In this document: positions 1 through 10,707 of the stretch, piece after piece
How the letters are laid out: each line of letters starts with the position of its first letter
Position numbering within the stretch: position 1 is the stretch's first letter
From: CAIWHR01 sp963816925
GTDB lineage: Bacteria; Pseudomonadota; Gammaproteobacteria; Burkholderiales; Casimicrobiaceae
Assembly: GCA_963816925.1 (NCBI GenBank)
Contig: CAWFMY010000009.1
Coordinates: forward strand, 186,001 to 250,000
DNA: 64,000 bases
Direction: 5' to 3'
Made by a program: the position numbers and the translations under genes
Notes under the pieces: model-generated
The model's input: the letters and a program-made list of their open reading frames with translations, nothing else
Told to the model about the DNA's origin: nothing
Database searches by the model: none

Positions 1-136
1 CCTTGTTCGAGATCTTGCCCGCCAGCACGTAGGCCGGGTCGCCGCCGACGGCATTGAACAGGATGAAGACCAGCAGGATGACGCCGAGCATGGTCGGGAT
101 CATCTGCCACAGGCGCCTGATGATATATGCGGTCAT
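1..136 (-). CDS. Dipeptide/oligopeptide ABC transporter permease, N-terminal fragment
   Basis: The first 45 residues of a DppB/OppB-type inner-membrane permease are visible; the rest lies beyond the window edge. The protein opens with MTAYIIRRLWQMIPT followed by a hydrophobic first membrane segment, the usual start of this family. An excellent Shine-Dalgarno (GGAGGTGGGC) sits directly before the ATG at 136. It lies downstream of, and on the same strand as, two peptide-type binding proteins, so it is probably their membrane partner. The 281 bp between it and the nearer binding-protein gene hold no gene that I can support. Confidence 0.85.
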   Translation of the reverse strand, partial: MTAYIIRRLWQMIPTMLGVILLVFILFNAVGGDPAYVLAGKISNK

Positions 137-417
137 TGCCCACCTCCGCCCGTCGCGTGGGGTCGCGCACCGATCGGGCCTTGCCGTCGAATTTCGTTTG
201 CCGCCGGGAACCGGCAACCGGCGGGACGCATGCGCGATCTCCTCCGGCCGCCCCTTCATTCCGCGGCACCCCGCCGCCGGCCCCCGGTTGGAGCCGGCCG
301 CGGCGCTGTCTTCAGGACCTTGCCGGGTTCACCGGCCGGGGCCTGCTCCTCCTCCGTGCTGCCTTGCTTCCCTGCTGCCTTCCTCCTCCTGCATCCTGCG
401 CGTTCCGCGGCCGGCCG

Positions 418-2221
418 TCACTTCGCCGGCGCCGAGACGTCAATATACTGCCACTCGTTGTGCAGGATCGGGTGTTTCTTGTATCCCTGCACCCGCGGCT
501 GCACCAGCATGTTCCGGTAGCGGCTGATGTCGAGCCGCCACGGGGCATAGGTCTCGATCACCTTCGCCATCTCGCGGTAGAGCTTGTTGCGCTCAGGCGA
601 GTCCGGCATCTTGAGCGACTGCTCGTAGAGCCTGTCGTACTCGGGAATCTTCGCGCACGCGTTGTTGCTCTGGTAGATGTTCTTGCCGTAGAGCAGCTGC
701 ATGAAGTTGTCGGCGTCCGGGTAGTCGGCGATCCACGACGCGGTGCGCATTTGCAGCTTGCACTGCTTTTCGAGCTTCAGCAATTCGGCGAACTTGTCCT
801 TCTGCACTTCCATCCTGATGCCGATGCCGTCGTAAGCCTTCTTCCACAACTCGTCCTGCTGGCGGCCCAGCGAATCGGGCCGCGACGCGTAGCGGATCAC
901 GAGCGGCTTGCCGTCGGGAAGGGTCCGGTAGCCATCGGCGCCCTTCTTGTAGCCGAACTTGTCGAGCAGCGCGTTCGCCGCGGCGGGATCGTATTTGACG
1001 CTCGACTTGTAGTTCGGGTCGTGCCCGACGACGCCGGGCGGAATCGGGAACTGCGCCTCGATCGCCTGGTTGTTGCGCACGACCCGGATCTCTTCCTCGA
1101 CCGGGTAGGCCATCGCCATCGCTCGCCGCAGCGCGATCTTGTCGTTGGTGAGGCCGCCGACCACCGGGTCCATCATGTTCCAGTAGTGATATGAAATCTC
1201 GGGATCGACGAAGCGCGACAGCCGGACCCCCTTCTTCTGCATGTCGGGCGTCAGGGTGCCGCCGTTCAGCACCTTCGGCGCGAGCGGGCCCTCCATGTTC
1301 ATGAGGTCGAGCTCGCCGTTCTGGAAGGCGAGCAGGCGCGACTGGTCCTCTTCCATGATGCTGATCTCGATGCGGCCGATCTGCGGCATCTTCTTGCCCT
1401 TCATCTCGGCGACGATGCGCGCGTCCTCGGGATCGGTGCCGGCCTTGAAGTCCCACGTGAAGCCGCGGTAGTCGGGATTCGCTTCGAGGAAGATCTTGGA
1501 CGAGCGGATCCACTTCGCGAGCTTGTAGGCGCCGGTGCCCACCGGATTGGACATGATGCGCCCGCCCTCGTCGCCGTAGGCCGCGACGACTTCGCGCGCG
1601 ACCGCGCTCGTCGGCTCGTGCGCGAGCACGTACGACATGTTGTAGTCCGGCTGCTTGAGCCGGATGCGCAGCGTGTAGCGGTCGACGGCTTCAAGTCCGG
1701 CGACCTTGGCGTTGTAGTCGAACTTGCCGCCCTTCTTCGCCTTTTCCGCCAGTTCGTCGAGGCCGACGATCTTGTCCTCGATGAGCCACGTCCACGGCGA
1801 CTTGATCGCCGGATCCATGAGGCGCTTCAACGAGTAGACGTAGTCGTCGGCGACGAGCTCGCGCTTGACGCCCTTGAACGCCGGATCGGGCGTGAAGTAG
1901 ATGCCCTTCTTGATCTTGATCGTGTAGGTCTGGCCGTTGTCGGTGACCTGCGGCAGCGCCTCGGCGGTGAGCGGCACGAGCTTCGACGGCCGCGCGAGGT
2001 AGTCGTACGTGAGCAGCGTCTCGAAGATCGCCTGCTCGACCGTGCCGGAGTAGAGATCGTGCGCGGCCGCGGGATCGAAGCCTTCCTCGCCGGCGGGGAA
2101 CACGTGGCGGATCACCTTGTTCATGTCCGCCGCGGCGGCGCCCGGCGCGACGGCGGCGAGTGCTGCGGCGGCGGCGAGTGCGAGGACAAATCCGGATACG
2201 GCGAAAAGCAGCGGCGCTCAT
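418..2221 (-). CDS. Peptide ABC transporter substrate-binding protein (SBP_bac_5), copy 1, one frame break
   Basis: This is a periplasmic solute receptor of the DppA/OppA class that would deliver peptides or related ligands to the permease encoded downstream. From residue MNKVIRHVFP at 2124 the frame is open to the stop at 418 and carries the usual family text (TLLTYDYLARPSKLVP; LRRAMAMAY). A clear signal peptide (APLLFAVSGFVLALAA, ending GAAAAD) is encoded just upstream in the same frame, but the ATG at 2221 is one base out of phase. Removing one base near 2218 gives a protein of about 600 residues, matching its neighbour (597). The ATG lies 2 bp after the stop of copy 2, so the two are co-transcribed. 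The break is probably a sequence error. Confidence 0.9.
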
Positions 2222-2223
2222 GT

Positions 2224-4018
2224 TCAATGGGGCGCGACGTCGAGGTATTGCCATTCCGCCTGCAGGATCGGATGCTTCTTGTACCCCTGGATCCACGGCC
2301 GTATCAGCTCGTTGCGCACGCGCGAAACATGCAGGCTCCAGGCCGCGTCGACTTCCATCTGCCGCGTCATTTCGAGAAAGAGCAGGTTGCGCTCGGGAGA
2401 ATTCGGCAGCAGTCGCGCCGCGTTGTAGAACTTGTCGAACGCCGCCGATTCGTAGCATCCCGGGTTGCTCTGGCCCACGTTCGGCCCATAGAGCAGCTGC
2501 ACGAAGTTGTCGCCATCGGGGTAGTCGGCGATCCAGCCCTGGCCCCACAGCTGGAGCTTGCACGCCTTGGACGCCTGGACGTTGTCGACGAATTGGGAAA
2601 CCGCGGTCTCCATCTTGATCCCGATCCCGGCGAGCGACTTTTGCCACAGCTCGTCGAGCTCCCGCTGCGTGCTGCTCGCCTCGGTTGCGAGACGGAGCAC
2701 GAGCGGCTTGCCATCCGGCAGCGTGCGCCAGCCGTCCTTGCCCTTCTTGTAGCCGAAGTGGTCGAGCAGCTTGTTGGCGGTCACCGGGTCGTATTGGTTG
2801 ACGCTGCGATAGCTGGGGTCGTGGCCGACGACGCCGAACGGGATCGGCATCTGCAACGCCACCGCCTGCCCCTTGCGCACGACCTTGATCTCCGCGTCGA
2901 GGTCGTAGGACATGGCCATGGCCCGGCGCAGCGCGATCTTCTCCTTGGCTGAAGCCGCCGATGACCGGGTCGCGCACGTTGAACGCGGTGTAGGTCATGT
3001 CCGGATCCGGTGCGCGGAAGAGCAGGATGCCCTGCTCGGTGAACGACGGCTTGAGGCGGTCGCCGTCGAGCGCCGACGGCGCGAACGTCTCCGGCATGTC
3101 GAGGTAATCGAGCTGCTTTTGCTGGAACGCGAGCCAGCGCGACTGCGACTCCTCGATGATCGTGATCTCGACCCGGCCGACCTGCGGCATCTTCTTGCCG
3201 CGCATGTCCTTCACGAGCTGGTCGTCCCACGCCGGTTCCGACACGGCGAAATCCCACGTGAACCCGCGGTACTCGGGGTTCGATTCGAGCACGATCTTCG
3301 AGCGGCGCGTCCAGCTCGTCAGCATGTAGGGGCCGGTGCCGACGGGGTGCCCCATCGTGTCTTCGCCGTAGCCTTCGATCGCCTCGCGCGCGACGATCCC
3401 GAGCGAGGTGTGGGCGACGACGAAGAGGAAGTTGTAGTCCGTTTCCTTGAGGCGAAAGCGGAGCGTGTAGCGATCGACCGCCTCGATGCCGGGGATCTTC
3501 GCGTCGTAGTCGAAGCGCCCGCTCTTCTTCGCCGCCGCCGCGTGCTCGTCGAGACCGACGATCTTGCCTTCGAGCAGGAACGCGTAGGGCGCCCGGTTCT
3601 TCGGATCCAGGAAGCGCATGTAGCTGTACACGACGTCCTGCGCGACCAGTTCGCGTTTCGCGCCTTTCCAGATCGGGTCCGGCGCGAAGTAGATGCCCTT
3701 CCGGAGCTTGAACGTGAACGTCCGCCCGTTGTCGGCGATCTCCGGCATCGACTCGGCGAGCATCGGCACAAGCTTGGACGGCCGCGCGAGATAGTCGTAG
3801 GTCAGCAGGCGCTCGAAGATCCCTTCGAGGACCGTCGCCGAATAGAGGTCCGAAATGCGGACCGGATCGAAGCCGCTCTCGGCGGCCGGGAAGCTGATGC
3901 GCACGACCTTGTTCGGATCCGGCGCGGCCGCCGCGGGAACTGGTGCGACGCACGCAGCGGCGAACGCGATGGCCGGGACAAGCCGCGTCAACCTGGCCGC
4001 AGACCACGAAAAGCGCAT
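2224..4018 (-). CDS. Peptide ABC transporter substrate-binding protein (SBP_bac_5), copy 2, one frame break
   Basis: A second SBP_bac_5 periplasmic receptor, about 597 residues once corrected, paralogous to the adjacent copy over its whole length (shared LLTYDYLARPSKLVPM, RYTLRFRLKETDYN and WQYLDV blocks). It starts at the ATG at 4018 after a GGGGGTGG ribosome site and has a signal peptide ending at PVPAAAAP. Around 2947-2950 one extra C moves the frame: the text runs GGFS and then resumes one base later as KEKIALRRAMAMSY. It is the first gene of a minus-strand operon (copy 2, copy 1, permease). Two receptors for one membrane complex suggests broadened substrate range; the ligand cannot be read from the sequence. 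Confidence 0.9.
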
Positions 4019-4197
4019 TGCCACCCCCCAAAAATAAAAGCCGCGTAATGTACCATTTCCCCCCTTCTCCCCGCTACGCCGTCCGTGCCAATGAACGACC
4101 CATCGGGCAGCGCCCCGAGCCCCGCACCCGCAGCGGCCGACCGTCCCCGCCACGACGGCTCCTCCGGGGCTCCCGCACCGGCCCGGCAGGCACGGCG

Positions 4198-4845
4198 GTG
4201 AAGCCGCCCTACTGGGACGACGCGACCCGCGCGCTCGGCCGCGCGGACCCCGTCATGCGGCGCCTGATCCGCGGGATCGAGGGTGCGCACCTTACCCGCC
4301 GCGGCGATGCGTTCACGACGCTGTCGCGGGCGATCGTCGGCCAGCAGATATCGGTCAAGGCGGCGCAGTCGATCTGGAACCGGTTCACCCAGGCGTGCGG
4401 CGCGGGAGAGGATGCCCTTGCGCTCGGCGTGCGCCTCGACCCCGCGCGCGTCGCCCGCATGCGGTTGCAGAAGTTGCGCACCTGCGGACTTTCGGAGCGC
4501 AAGGCCGACTACCTGCGCGACCTCGCGCGCCACTTTACGAAGGGCACGCTCGACCCGGCCGCGTGGCCGGAACTCGACGACGAGGCGCTGATCGAGCGGC
4601 TCACGGACGTGAAGGGGATCGGCCGCTGGACCGCGGAGATGTTCCTCATCTTCCACGAGATGCGCGCCGACGTGTTTCCGGTCGGCGACATCGGGTTGCA
4701 GAACGCCATCGCGCGGCACTACAACGACGACGAGCGGCTCCCGATCGACGGCATGCGCGAGATCGCCGTCGCGTGGCAGCCGTGGCGCAGCGTCGCGTCG
4801 TGGTACCTGTGGCGCTCGCTCGACCCGATCCCGGTCGAGTATTAG
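4198..4845 (+). CDS. DNA-3-methyladenine glycosylase II, AlkA-like (HhH-GPD)
   Basis: A base-excision-repair glycosylase that would remove alkylated purines, 215 residues when begun at the GTG at 4198 (VKPPYWDDATRAL). The helix-hairpin-helix is visible as VKGIGRWTAEMFL and is followed by VFPVGDIGLQNA, which contains the catalytic aspartate of the HhH-GPD superfamily. The N-terminal SRAIVGQQISVKAAQ block is typical of the short AlkA-type enzymes of beta-proteobacteria. The frame stays open upstream (ATG at 4048), but that stretch is proline/arginine-rich and not family-like, so the GTG is preferred. It is divergent from the peptide transporter operon and lies 18 bp before the kinase gene. Confidence 0.85.
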   Translation: MKPPYWDDATRALGRADPVMRRLIRGIEGAHLTRRGDAFTTLSRAIVGQQISVKAAQSIWNRFTQACGAGEDALALGVRLDPARVARMRLQKLRTCGLSERKADYLRDLARHFTKGTLDPAAWPELDDEALIERLTDVKGIGRWTAEMFLIFHEMRADVFPVGDIGLQNAIARHYNDDERLPIDGMREIAVAWQPWRSVASWYLWRSLDPIPVEY

Positions 4846-4850
4846 CCCCG

Positions 4851-4856
4851 TACAAT
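4851..4856 (+). promoter_or_regulatory. Probable -10 element (TACAAT) just before the kinase start
   Basis: TACAAT ends 7 bases before the ATG of the following kinase gene. Transcription from it would begin at or next to the start codon, giving a leaderless or nearly leaderless mRNA. No convincing -35 is visible inside the preceding coding region. Confidence 0.45.
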
Positions 4857-4863
4857 CGGCGGG

Positions 4864-5849
4864 ATGACGGAAACACCGCCGCATCCTTACTCGGCGCTGA
4901 CTCCGGACGTCGTCCTCGACGCGCTCGACAGCGTGGGCTTTCGCGGCGACGGACGCCTGCAGGGGCTCGGCAGCTACGAGAACCGCGTCTACCAGGTCTG
5001 GCGCGACGACGCGCCTCCGGTCGTCGCGAAGTTCTACCGGCCCGGGCGCTGGACCGACGCGCAGATTCACGAAGAGCACACGTTCGTCGCGGAACTCGCC
5101 GCGCGCGAGATTCCGGTCGTGGCGCCGCTCGCGAGCGATGGCGGCACGCTGCACACGGCAGGCGGATTCCGCTTCGCCGTCTATCCGCGATGCGGCGGCC
5201 GCGCGCCCGAATTCGAAAGCGGCGCCACGCTCGAGTGGATGGGTCGCTTCCTGGGCCGCATTCACGCGGTCGGCGCGCAGTCGCCGTTCGACACCGGCCC
5301 GCGATCGATCAGGATTCGTTCGGCGTCGTGCCGCGCGACTGGCTGCTCGCGCACGATTTCATTCCCGCTGACCTTCTACCCGCATGGCGCGCCATCGTGG
5401 CGCAGGCGCTCGACGGCGTCCGCCATTCCTACGACCGGGCCGGCGACGTGGCGGCGCTGCGGCTGCACGGCGACTGCCATGCCGGCAACGTGCTGTGGCA
5501 GGACGACGGTCCGCATTTCGTCGATTTCGACGATGCGCGGAACGGCCCCGCGGTCCAGGACCTGTGGATGCTGCTGTCAGGCGACCGCGCCGCGATGTCG
5601 CTGCAGCTCGCGGCGGTGCTCGACGGGTACGAGGACTTCGCGGAATTCGATCCGCGCGAGCTTCACCTCGTCGAAGCGCTGCGGACGCTGCGACTCCTCC
5701 ATTACTCGGCGTGGCTCGCGCAGCGCTGGGACGACCCCGCGTTTCCCGCGGCGTTTCCGTGGTTCAACACGCAGCGCTACTGGCAGGATCGCATCCTCGA
5801 ATTGCGCGAGCAGGTGGCGCTGATGGAGGAGCCGCCGCTGGCGTGCTAA
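4864..5849 (+). CDS. srkA: Stress response serine/threonine kinase SrkA (YihE/RdoA), one frame break
   Basis: A cytoplasmic eukaryotic-like protein kinase of the APH fold that in enterobacteria protects against stress-induced death. The N-terminal part (SYENRVYQV; the ATP lysine in VVAKFYRPGRW) reads from the ATG at 4864. Near 5300-5306 the frame shifts by minus one and continues as IDQDSFGVVPRDWLL, then the catalytic loop LRLHGDCHAGNVLW and the metal-binding FVDFDDARNGPAVQDLWML. Corrected length is 328 residues, the same as E. coli SrkA. The 3' end overlaps the convergent lolD gene by 4 bp. The break is probably a missing base, not a real lesion, because sequence on both sides is well conserved. 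Confidence 0.88.
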
Positions 5850-6535
5850 CGAAGCACGCCATCGACGAGATGCAGCGTGCGGTCGGTGCGCGCGGCGAGC
5901 TCGGGATCGTGCGTGACGATGACGAGGCTCGTGCCGGCCGCGCGGTTCAATTCGAGCATCAGCGAGAACACGTCGCCGGCCGTCCGGCGGTCGAGGTTGC
6001 CGGTCGGCTCGTCGGCCAGCACGCAGCGCGGTGACGTCACGAGCGCGCGGGCGAGCGCCACGCGCTGCCGCTCGCCGCCCGACAGCTCGCCGGGCCGGTG
6101 CGCGACGCGATGCCCGAGCCCGACGCGCTCCAGCATGGCGTGCGCCGACTCGCGCGCGGCCTCCTGCGCGTCGCGCCGGATCGCGAGCGGCATTGCGACA
6201 TTTTCGAGCGCGGAAAATTCCGGCAGCAGATGATGGAACTGGTAGATGAAGCCGAGCGCGCGGTTGCGCACGCGGCCACGCTCCTGCTCCGTCAACGTCG
6301 CGAACGCCGCGCCTTCGATGCGCACCTCGCCCGCCGACGGCGCATCGAGGCCGCCCAGCAGGTGGAGCAGCGTGCTCTTGCCCGAGCCCGAGGCGCCGAC
6401 GATGGCGACGCGCTCGCCCGGCGCGATCGCGAGGTCGACGCCGAGCAGCACGGGAACCTCCAGCGGGCCGCTGCGGTAGGTCTTCGCGAGGCCGCGGCAT
6501 TCGAGCACGGGCAGCGCAGTGCCGGGCTCACTCAT
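5846..6535 (-). CDS. lolD: Lipoprotein-releasing system ATP-binding protein LolD
   Basis: The cytoplasmic ATPase of the LolCDE complex, which extracts outer-membrane lipoproteins from the inner membrane and hands them to LolA. The 229 residues show Walker A (GASGSGKST), the Q-loop region (GFIYQFHHLLPEFSALENVAMPL, a LolD/MacB hallmark), the signature LSGGERQR, Walker B (CVLADEPTGNLD) and the switch histidine (VTHD). The start codon overlaps the end of lolC by 8 bp (ATGAGTGA), implying translational coupling. Intact, standard length. Confidence 0.95.
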   Translation of the reverse strand: MSEPGTALPVLECRGLAKTYRSGPLEVPVLLGVDLAIAPGERVAIVGASGSGKSTLLHLLGGLDAPSAGEVRIEGAAFATLTEQERGRVRNRALGFIYQFHHLLPEFSALENVAMPLAIRRDAQEAARESAHAMLERVGLGHRVAHRPGELSGGERQRVALARALVTSPRCVLADEPTGNLDRRTAGDVFSLMLELNRAAGTSLVIVTHDPELAARTDRTLHLVDGVLR

Positions 6536-7775
6536 AGCGCAGGGCCTCCGCCGGATTCACCTTCGCCGCGCGCCAGGCCGGATAGATCGTCGCCAGCAGC
6601 GCGAGCACCAGCGCAATACAGGCGATCGTGACCACGTCGGCGGTCTGGAGATCGGACGGCAGCTCGTTGATGTAGTAGACCGTCTTGTCGAGGAACTGCA
6701 CGCTGAACAGGCGCTCGATCGCCGGCAGGACCGTGCCGACGTTGAGCGCGAGCAGCACGCCGCCGACGACACCCAGCAGCGTGCCGATCACGCCGATCAG
6801 GCCGCCCTGGATCATGAAGATCGCGGTGATCGATCCCGGCGACGCGCCCAGCGTGCGCAGGATCGCGATGTCGGCCTCCTTGTCGGTGACCGTCATCACC
6901 TGCGCCGACACGATGTTGAACGCCGCCACCGCGATGATCAGCGTCAGGATGATGAACATCACGCGCTTCTCGATCTGCACCGCGCGGAAGAAATTCGAAT
7001 GGCTCATCGTCCAGTCGCGGATCTCGGCATCGACGCTGAAGCGGCCGACGAGCTCCTGCGCCACGCGCGGAGCGGCGTACAGGTCGTCGAGCTTGAGGCG
7101 CACGCCCGAAACGCCGTCGAGGCGATAGAGCTTCTTCGCGTCGTCGAGGTCGATCAGCGCGAGACCGCTGTCGAATTCGAACATGCCGACCTCGAACACG
7201 CCGACCACGGTGAAGCTCTTCAGCCGCGGCAGCGTGCCGGCCGCGGTCAGCGTCCCCTGTGGAGTGATGACCACCACCGTGTCGCCGAGGCGGGTGCCGA
7301 GCCCGCGCGCAAGATCGGCGCCGAGCACGATGCCGAAGCCGCCCGGCTTCAGCGCCTCGAGCGAGCCGGCGCGCATGTGCAAGCCGATGTCGGCGACCGT
7401 GCTCTCGCGCGCCGGATCGATGCCGCGGACGAGCACGCCGCGATTCGCGCCGTTCGCCGAAAGCATCGCCTGTCCGAGCACGTAGGGTGCGGCCGCCTTG
7501 ACGCGCGGATTCTGCAGCGCCATCCGCGCGACCGCCGCATCGTCGGCGAGCGTGGGCAAACCACGCACCTCGATGTGCGAGGCGACCGCCAGGATCCGGT
7601 TGCGCAGCTCCTCCTGGAAGCCGTTCATCACCGACAGCACGACGATCAGCGCCGCGACGCCGAGCGCAATGCCCGCCATTGACGTCAGCGCGATGAACGA
7701 GATGAAGGAATTGCGTCCGGCGCCGCGCCGCGCGCGGGTGTAGCGCAATCCGACGGCGAGTTCGTAGGGCGACAC
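6528..7775 (-). CDS. lolC: Lipoprotein-releasing system transmembrane protein LolC/LolE
   Basis: The inner-membrane permease of the Lol lipoprotein export machine; this organism shows one LolC/E-type gene here, as is common outside the gamma-proteobacteria. It has one N-terminal membrane segment (FISFIALTSMAGIALGVAALIVVLSVMNGF in the protein), a large periplasmic domain and a C-terminal FtsX-type block of three segments, ending NPAEALRYE. I chose the GTG at 7775 (VSPYELAVGLRY) because AAGGAAG lies 7 bases upstream; an ATG at 7814 would add an arginine-rich stretch foreign to the family. Length 415 residues. It is co-transcribed with lolD and divergent from the RpfE-like gene. Confidence 0.93.
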   Translation of the reverse strand: MSPYELAVGLRYTRARRGAGRNSFISFIALTSMAGIALGVAALIVVLSVMNGFQEELRNRILAVASHIEVRGLPTLADDAAVARMALQNPRVKAAAPYVLGQAMLSANGANRGVLVRGIDPARESTVADIGLHMRAGSLEALKPGGFGIVLGADLARGLGTRLGDTVVVITPQGTLTAAGTLPRLKSFTVVGVFEVGMFEFDSGLALIDLDDAKKLYRLDGVSGVRLKLDDLYAAPRVAQELVGRFSVDAEIRDWTMSHSNFFRAVQIEKRVMFIILTLIIAVAAFNIVSAQVMTVTDKEADIAILRTLGASPGSITAIFMIQGGLIGVIGTLLGVVGGVLLALNVGTVLPAIERLFSVQFLDKTVYYINELPSDLQTADVVTIACIALVLALLATIYPAWRAAKVNPAEALRYE

Positions 7776-7812
7776 GGCAGGCTTCCTTCGCGCAGGATCG
7801 CGGCGGGCGCGC

Positions 7813-7818
7813 ATTATC
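7813..7818 (-). promoter_or_regulatory. Possible lolCD -10 element (GATAAT)
   Basis: On the minus strand GATAAT lies 38 bases before the proposed GTG of lolC, in the short gap shared with the divergent RpfE-like gene. No good -35 accompanies it, so the call rests on the hexamer and its position. Confidence 0.35.
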
Positions 7819-7866
7819 GCATGCTAGTGTGATGCTTCTGACCGGCTATCCCGCCTGCGCGTTCCC

Positions 7867-8873
7867 ATGCATCTCGTCCTCACGCTCCCCGGCCTCCTCG
7901 CGCAGGAAGCGGATCGCGCAGCGCGCGCGCCGCATCTCGCGCGGATGCTGGCGATCGCCGGCCCGCCCGTGCATGAACCGGAGGGCCTGGACGCGGCGCT
8001 CGCGCGGCACTACGGGATCGATCATGCGGCGGGAACCGATTGTCCGCTCGCCGCCGTGCGCGCTTGCAGCGCTCGGCGTCGACCCGGGTCCGGCATTCTG
8101 GCTCGCCGCGGATCCGGTGACGCTCGTCGCCGGCCGCGACGACGTCCGACTGGCCGGGATCGTGCAGGATCTCGACGCGAACGACGCGGCGACGCTGATC
8201 GCGACGCTGAACGCGCATTTTTCCTCCGACGGCATCGCGTTCGTTGCCGCGCGGCCCGACGCCTGGTTCGTCCGCGCGCCGGCGCGCGTGGCGCTCCGGA
8301 CACGTCCGGTCGCGATGGTGGCAGGACGCATGTTGCGCAACCTGATGCCGACGGGATCGGACGCGGGGACCTGGCAACGGTGGCAAAGCGAGATCCAGAT
8401 GCTGCTGCACGACCATCCCGTCAATGCCGCGCGCGAAGCCGCGGGCAAGGCGCCGGCGAACAGCGTCTGGTTTTCGGAAGGCGGCGTGCTGCCGTCCCGC
8501 GTGCCCGCTTCCTCCGTTGCGACGTTCGCCGACAATGGGATCGCCGCCGCGCTCGCCGCGCATGTCGACGGCTCCGCGCGCGCCGGTGCCCGCCACGCTG
8601 GATTCGGCGCTCGCGACTGCCGGCGACGCACCGACGATCGTCGTCGCGCTTCCCGTGCCGCTCGACCTCGATGCCGTGGAGCGCAACTGGGCTGCGCCCG
8701 CATGGGCCGCGCTGGTGCAGCGCCGGCTCGACGCCGTCACGATGATCGCGGAGGGTCGCGACGGCGCCCTCGCGTGGACGGCGCGACCGCCGGGCCCCTG
8801 GCGGCGCATCGCGCTTCGTTTCGCGCGCGACGATCTCGCGTCGTTGCTCGCCGCCGCGCGCGTGGACGCATGA
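7867..8873 (+). CDS. RpfE-like / phosphoglycerate-mutase-like regulatory protein, two frame breaks
   Basis: A protein of about 334 residues that I place with the RpfE-type proteins of beta- and gamma-proteobacteria, which are weakly related to cofactor-independent phosphoglycerate mutases. The placement rests on its opening (MHLVLTLPGLL), the GPAFWLAADPVTL block, the mid-protein NSVWFSEGGVLP and its position directly before recJ. The frame changes twice, by one extra base near 8060 (before LAALGVDPGPAFWL) and near 8570 (before APRAPVPATLDSA), and finishes with a TGA that overlaps the recJ start (ATGA). Biochemical function is unknown; in Xanthomonas the rpf genes act in virulence-factor regulation. 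The breaks look like sequence errors because the text continues smoothly across them. Confidence 0.7.
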
Positions 8874-10580
8874 TGGAGATCGTCCGGCGCGCGGTTCCGG
8901 CTGCCGCGGCAACACTCGTGGCCGGCGGCATCCATCCGGTGCTCGCGCGCGTGCTCGCCGCGCGCGGCGTCGCAACCATCGAAGAGCTCGACGCCGATCT
9001 CGCGCGTCTTCCGTCCTTCGCGCTCCTCAAGGGCATCGACGCCGCCGCGGCCCGCCTCGCCGACGCAATCGCCCGCGCGCGAACGCATCCTCGTGGTCGC
9101 CGACTACGACGCCGACGGCGCCACCGCCTGCGCCGTCGCCGTGCGCGGCCTCGCGGCGATGGGCGCGGTCGTCGACTTCCTCGTGCCCAACCGCTTCGAA
9201 TACGGCTACGGCCTCACGCCCGAGATCGTCGTCGAGGCGGCCAACCGCGGGCCGCGCCTCATCGTCACCGTCGACAACGGCATCGCGAGCCACGACGGCG
9301 TCGCCGCGGCCGCCGCGCGCGGCATCGAGGTGCTGATCACCGACCATCACCTGCCTGCAGCGACGCTCCCGGCGCCCGCCATCATCGTCAACCCGAACCA
9401 GCCGGGCTGCGCGTTCCCGGGGAAGCACGTCGCCGGCGTGGGCGTGATGTTCTACGTGCTGATGGCGACGCGCGCGCTGCTGCGGGAGCGCGGCGCGTTC
9501 GCCGGCCGGCCGGAGCCGAATCTCGCGACGCTGCTCGACCTCGTCGCGCTCGGGACCGTCGCCGACGTCGTGCGCCTCGACGGCATCAACCGCACGCTCG
9601 TCGCGCAAGGGCTCGCGCGGATTCGCGCCGGGCGGTGCCAGCCGGGAATCGCCGCACTGTTCTCCGCCGCGGGAAAGGACGCGCGACGCGCGTCCGCCTA
9701 CGATCTCGGCTTCGTCGCCGGGCCGCGCCTCAACGCCGCGGGCCGCCTCGCCGACATGACCGTCGGCATCCGTTGCCTGCTGGCCGACACCGCGGTCGCC
9801 GCGTTGCCGCTTGCCACCGAACTCGACCGGCTGAACCGCGAGCGGCGCGACGTCGAGGCCGTCATGCAGGAGGAGGCGCTCGCGGAGCTCGACGCGCGCG
9901 CCGCGACCGACGCCGCCGGCGACGCCTACACGCTTTGCCTGTTCCGCCCCGAGTGGCACCAGGGCGTGGTCGGCATCGTCGCGTCGCGCCTCAAGGACCG
10001 GCACCACCGCCCGGCGATCGTCTTCGCGCGCGGCAGCGGCGGCGAGCTCAAGGGATCCGGGCGGTCGATTCCGGGCTTTCACCTGCGCGACGCGCTCGAT
10101 CTCGTGACCAAGCGCGAGCCCGGGGTGATCGCCCGCTTCGGCGGCCACGCCTACGCCGCGGGCCTTTCGCTTGCGGAATCCGATCTGCCCCGGTTCGCGG
10201 CGGCCTTCGAGACGGTCGCCCGGGAGCAGCTCACGCCGGCGCACCTCGCCCGTACCCTGGAAACCGACGGTGGTCTCGACCCGGCCGACGTCACGCTGGA
10301 CCTCGCCCAGGCGCTGGCAGGCGAAGTCTGGGGCCAGGGCTTCCCGGCGCCGGGCTTCGACGACGTGTTCGACGTCGCCGACCAGCGGATCGTCGGCGGC
10401 AAGCACTCGAAGCTCGTCCTCGAGCGCCGGGGCGCCGGCCGCTTCGCCGCCATCCTGTTCAACCACGCCGAACCGCTCCCGCCGACGATCCGGGCCGTCT
10501 ACCGCCCGGAACCGAACGAGTGGAACGGCACGGTCGCGCTGCAGCTCGTCGTCGTCCACTGGGAGCCGGCCGGAAACTGA
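8870..10580 (+). CDS. recJ: Single-stranded-DNA-specific exonuclease RecJ, one frame break
   Basis: A 5'-to-3' single-strand exonuclease used in recombination and mismatch/base-excision repair. DHH-family motifs are clear: VADYDADGATACA (motif I), IVTVDNGIASHDGV, the DHH signature in LITDHHLPAATLP, and the DHHA1 GGH motif in ARFGGHAYAAG. The first 70 residues (MMEIVRRAVPAAAATL) are in the frame of the ATG at 8870; one extra base near 9074-9080 then moves the reading to the frame holding RILVVADYDADG. Corrected length is 569 residues, close to E. coli RecJ (577). It overlaps the RpfE-like gene by 4 bp, so translation is coupled. Confidence 0.93.
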
Positions 10581-10707
10581 GCCAGATCCGGCGCGCGTCA
10601 GCCTCCGGCTCGCAGCCGCAACAACGTGACCCGCGCCTGCCCATGATGTCTGCACCAATCCGGACAAATCGGGCGCCGGCGACAATCGCTAATTAATTGA
10701 TTATTTG

